From Eubacteriales bacterium (GTDB lineage: Bacteria; Bacillota; Clostridia; Lachnospirales; Lachnospiraceae), in contig JAUNHA010000012.1 of NCBI GenBank assembly GCA_030524135.1, positions 1 to 53,575 of the forward strand: a stretch of 53,575 nucleotides of DNA, written 5' to 3'. Positions 51,785 to 53,575 of the stretch are shown here, piece by piece; within the stretch, counting starts at the first letter, position 1; each line of letters opens with the position of its first letter. The position numbers were made by a program, and so were the translations under genes. The notes below the pieces were generated by a model. That model was not told where the DNA came from. It saw only the letters and a list, made by a program, of their open reading frames with translations, and did not search any database.

Positions 51785-53575
51785 TGATTTCTTCCGTCAG
51801 AAGCTTTCCGACAGCCTCCGACAACTGCTCCAGTTTTTGAATATGGACAAAATGATCACCGTAGATCTGACGGGCATCTTCCGCTGCACAGTGATCGCCG
51901 TTTAAAATTGCTGCAACCTTGATATGATCCTTTCGAAGCGCTTTGACTTCTTCAGCCGTATCTTTGATACCGATCTCTCCGGCATAGCTTCTGGCGACGA
52001 GCAGATGGTTTTCATCCGTAGGAGGAACGAGGCGGTCATCATTAGGACTCGCATCCGTGAGAACGATCAGGAGATGCTTTAAACTGTCTTCGCGCCGGAT
52101 CAGTTCGGCTGCTCCCCGGAGCGCAAGACCATCCCGGTTCCAGCCTGCTGCATAATAATCAAAGATACCGGAGAATCTGTCCCCGGAGGCTTCGATGCCG
52201 CCATTTGCGGTATCCACTGTTCTGCCGGAAGTCTGTCCGGAACCGGCAGAGCCGCTCTCCCTGAGCGCACAGTCTTCGCTGCGGCTCAGAAGCCGCATAA
52301 CTGTATAGCCGCGCAGACTGCAGAAGGAGTAGACCTGTACCGGAATATGGCAGCTGTGAAGGGATTTTGCAATCATGTAGGCCTGGGCGGCAATCACTTC
52401 CTGATACCCCATGCGGGAAGCGGAAGCATCCAGCATCAGATCGACGGAAAAGCCAGACCGGTTCTGCTCCTGACGCTCCAGAAAGACACGCGGGTCATTC
52501 AGATACAATCCGCGCCAGATGTCTCTTGCGGAAAGCATGCCGCTTTTCCCCCGAATGATGTCGGGCTGTGAATAAACGAGGATCGTATTTTTAAGCTGTG
52601 CGGACAGTCGGCGGATGCCGCCTTCATAGAGCTTTTGATGGAGCTGATAGTAGGAACGGTTCTTTTTTCGCTGTGCCGCGGCATCCGCGGAAACCTTCTG
52701 AAAAAGCGGATCAGTGCTCTTTTTTCCGGCTGCTCCGTTTGTAAAGTAAAGGTGGCAGGGCGTGTGGTTTCCCGTGCAGAGCTTGTGTTCGAGCTGAAGG
52801 GAGCTTTCCCGGTCAAACATGGGCATGCCGAAACAGTTTTCAATATAGGCAAGATCTCTTTCCGGATCCGCGTCCACAGTTTCTCCCGCTTTCGCATCGG
52901 AGAGATGCCCTCCCCCGCCGCCGCGTGCATTCATGCCGATTTCAAGCATATCATTGCGTACGACCTGCCCGGAGGGCGTGCGGGCAAGCAGATTTCCGAG
53001 CACGCCCTTTATGCGCAGATGAATGCGGCGTCTGGCGCCCTCTTCATTAAAGAAGAAGTAGCGCCTGTAGATGGCAAGCGTCCGCGTGAGGATCGCCTGA
53101 GCATCCATTTCCCCGTTATAGGAGAGCAGCTCGTTTAAAAGCCGCTTTTTCCAGGGAAGGATAATGCGGCCCGGGCGTCCGAGCACGCGCCGCCACCGGT
53201 CCGCCTGCAGCGTATAGACAAGGGAGTTCTGGGCCATCCACTGCTGACGGCTTTTGTCACGCTGGGTTTCAAAAAACTGTTTCGCATAGGCGATGCGAAG
53301 CTCCGTGAGTACAGGGCGCTCACGGACTTCTTTTTCATAGACCGCCTTTTCGAGCGCGATCCACAGAAGTCCGTTATAAACTTCCGAGAGAAGCGTCTGG
53401 TCAAAAGCCGAAAAAAGCCTTGCCATGATCTTTGGATCGTACCATTTGTGGACATAGCCGATGACTGCGTTCATATAAGCGTCGGGCTGCCCGTTCTGCA
53501 GATAGGCAATAAATTCCGGGTCGAAATCATAGTCCTCGGCAGCAGTCCAGATCATATTGAGGGCACGGCGCTGTT
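51768..53575 (-). CDS. MoxR-associated VWA-domain protein (NorD/CobT-like), 5' end beyond the window
   Basis: At least 601 residues are visible. The frame stays open through the right edge (codons for QRRALN before the first Met at 53555), so the true start lies outside. The C-terminal third is a von Willebrand factor A domain with the metal-ion site DASAS (VDLMLDASASRM) and LIVLTDASPNDDR. The N-terminal part is helical. Such proteins pair with a MoxR-type AAA+ ATPase, often the next gene upstream, and act as chaperones that activate enzymes. The target here is unknown, as is the upstream partner. Confidence 0.88.
   Translation of the reverse strand, partial: QRRALNMIWTAAEDYDFDPEFIAYLQNGQPDAYMNAVIGYVHKWYDPKIMARLFSAFDQTLLSEVYNGLLWIALEKAVYEKEVRERPVLTELRIAYAKQFFETQRDKSRQQWMAQNSLVYTLQADRWRRVLGRPGRIILPWKKRLLNELLSYNGEMDAQAILTRTLAIYRRYFFFNEEGARRRIHLRIKGVLGNLLARTPSGQVVRNDMLEIGMNARGGGGGHLSDAKAGETVDADPERDLAYIENCFGMPMFDRESSLQLEHKLCTGNHTPCHLYFTNGAAGKKSTDPLFQKVSADAAAQRKKNRSYYQLHQKLYEGGIRRLSAQLKNTILVYSQPDIIRGKSGMLSARDIWRGLYLNDPRVFLERQEQNRSGFSVDLMLDASASRMGYQEVIAAQAYMIAKSLHSCHIPVQVYSFCSLRGYTVMRLLSRSEDCALRESGSAGSGQTSGRTVDTANGGIEASGDRFSGIFDYYAAGWNRDGLALRGAAELIRREDSLKHLLIVLTDASPNDDRLVPPTDENHLLVARSYAGEIGIKDTAEEVKALRKDHIKVAAILNGDHCAAEDARQIYGDHFVHIQKLEQLSEAVGKLLTEEITGGAE

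Overview
The window is a 53.6-kb stretch of a low-oxygen-living Firmicute, most likely a member of the Lachnospiraceae or a close clostridial relative. This is inferred from the gene content (a SpoVD/FtsI-type division cluster, AdhE under a Rex-like operator, CdaR-type regulator, CstA, DegV, FtsEX with a coiled-coil M23 peptidase), strong AGGAGG ribosome binding sites, frequent TTG/GTG starts, and roughly balanced base composition. Nearly all genes read on the + strand. The exceptions are bioY, a CBS-domain gene, tRNA-Ala, uvrB and the von Willebrand factor A gene at the right edge. Most of the window is conserved housekeeping DNA. I see no prophage, insertion sequence, CRISPR array or secretion island.

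Left third (1-15 kb): ychF is followed by a slim division and cell-wall (dcw) cluster: mraZ, rsmH, ftsL-like, a class B PBP, mraY, murD, ftsW, ftsQ/divIB, ftsZ. The usual murE, murF, murG, murC/murB and ftsA are not between these genes. The mraZ leader carries six GTGG boxes, five on an exact 10-bp period, which is a textbook MraZ operator in an extended form. A strong terminator closes the cluster. It is followed by a probable two-gene type II restriction-modification pair, whose nuclease gene overlaps yggS, and then a NYN-OST-HTH RNA-binding protein.

Middle (15-29 kb): adhE has a near-perfect Rex operator just downstream of its promoter and a second weaker one over the -35. Next come a small phosphotransferase, and a MATE exporter preceded by an unusual 270-nt leader (promoter, strong terminator hairpin, then two tandem 52-bp hairpin-bearing repeats). 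A cytidylate-kinase-like gene, recJ, tRNA-Arg, a threonine aldolase, and a thyA-DUF554-dfrA nucleotide/folate group follow. Divergent bioY and birA share a BirA-like operator, and an RsuA-type pseudouridine synthase overlaps birA.

Right half (29-53.6 kb): a CdaR-like regulator sits directly before ftsE-ftsX, a coiled-coil M23 murein hydrolase, a CtpA protease and hflX. Convergent tRNA-Ala(CGC) follows. cstA has a long two-promoter leader; after it come an unknown membrane protein, uvrB on the minus strand with a LexA box, gpmI with a 14-bp palindrome at its start site, degV, comEC, pcrA, two small unknown genes, fumC, and a partial MoxR-associated VWA protein cut by the window edge.

The best candidates for something undescribed are the MATE leader RNA and the restriction-modification pair fused by overlap into the yggS transcript. 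The regulatory sites (MraZ, Rex, BirA, LexA) are known types read here directly from the sequence. All functional calls rest on motifs and remembered family features; no database search was run.
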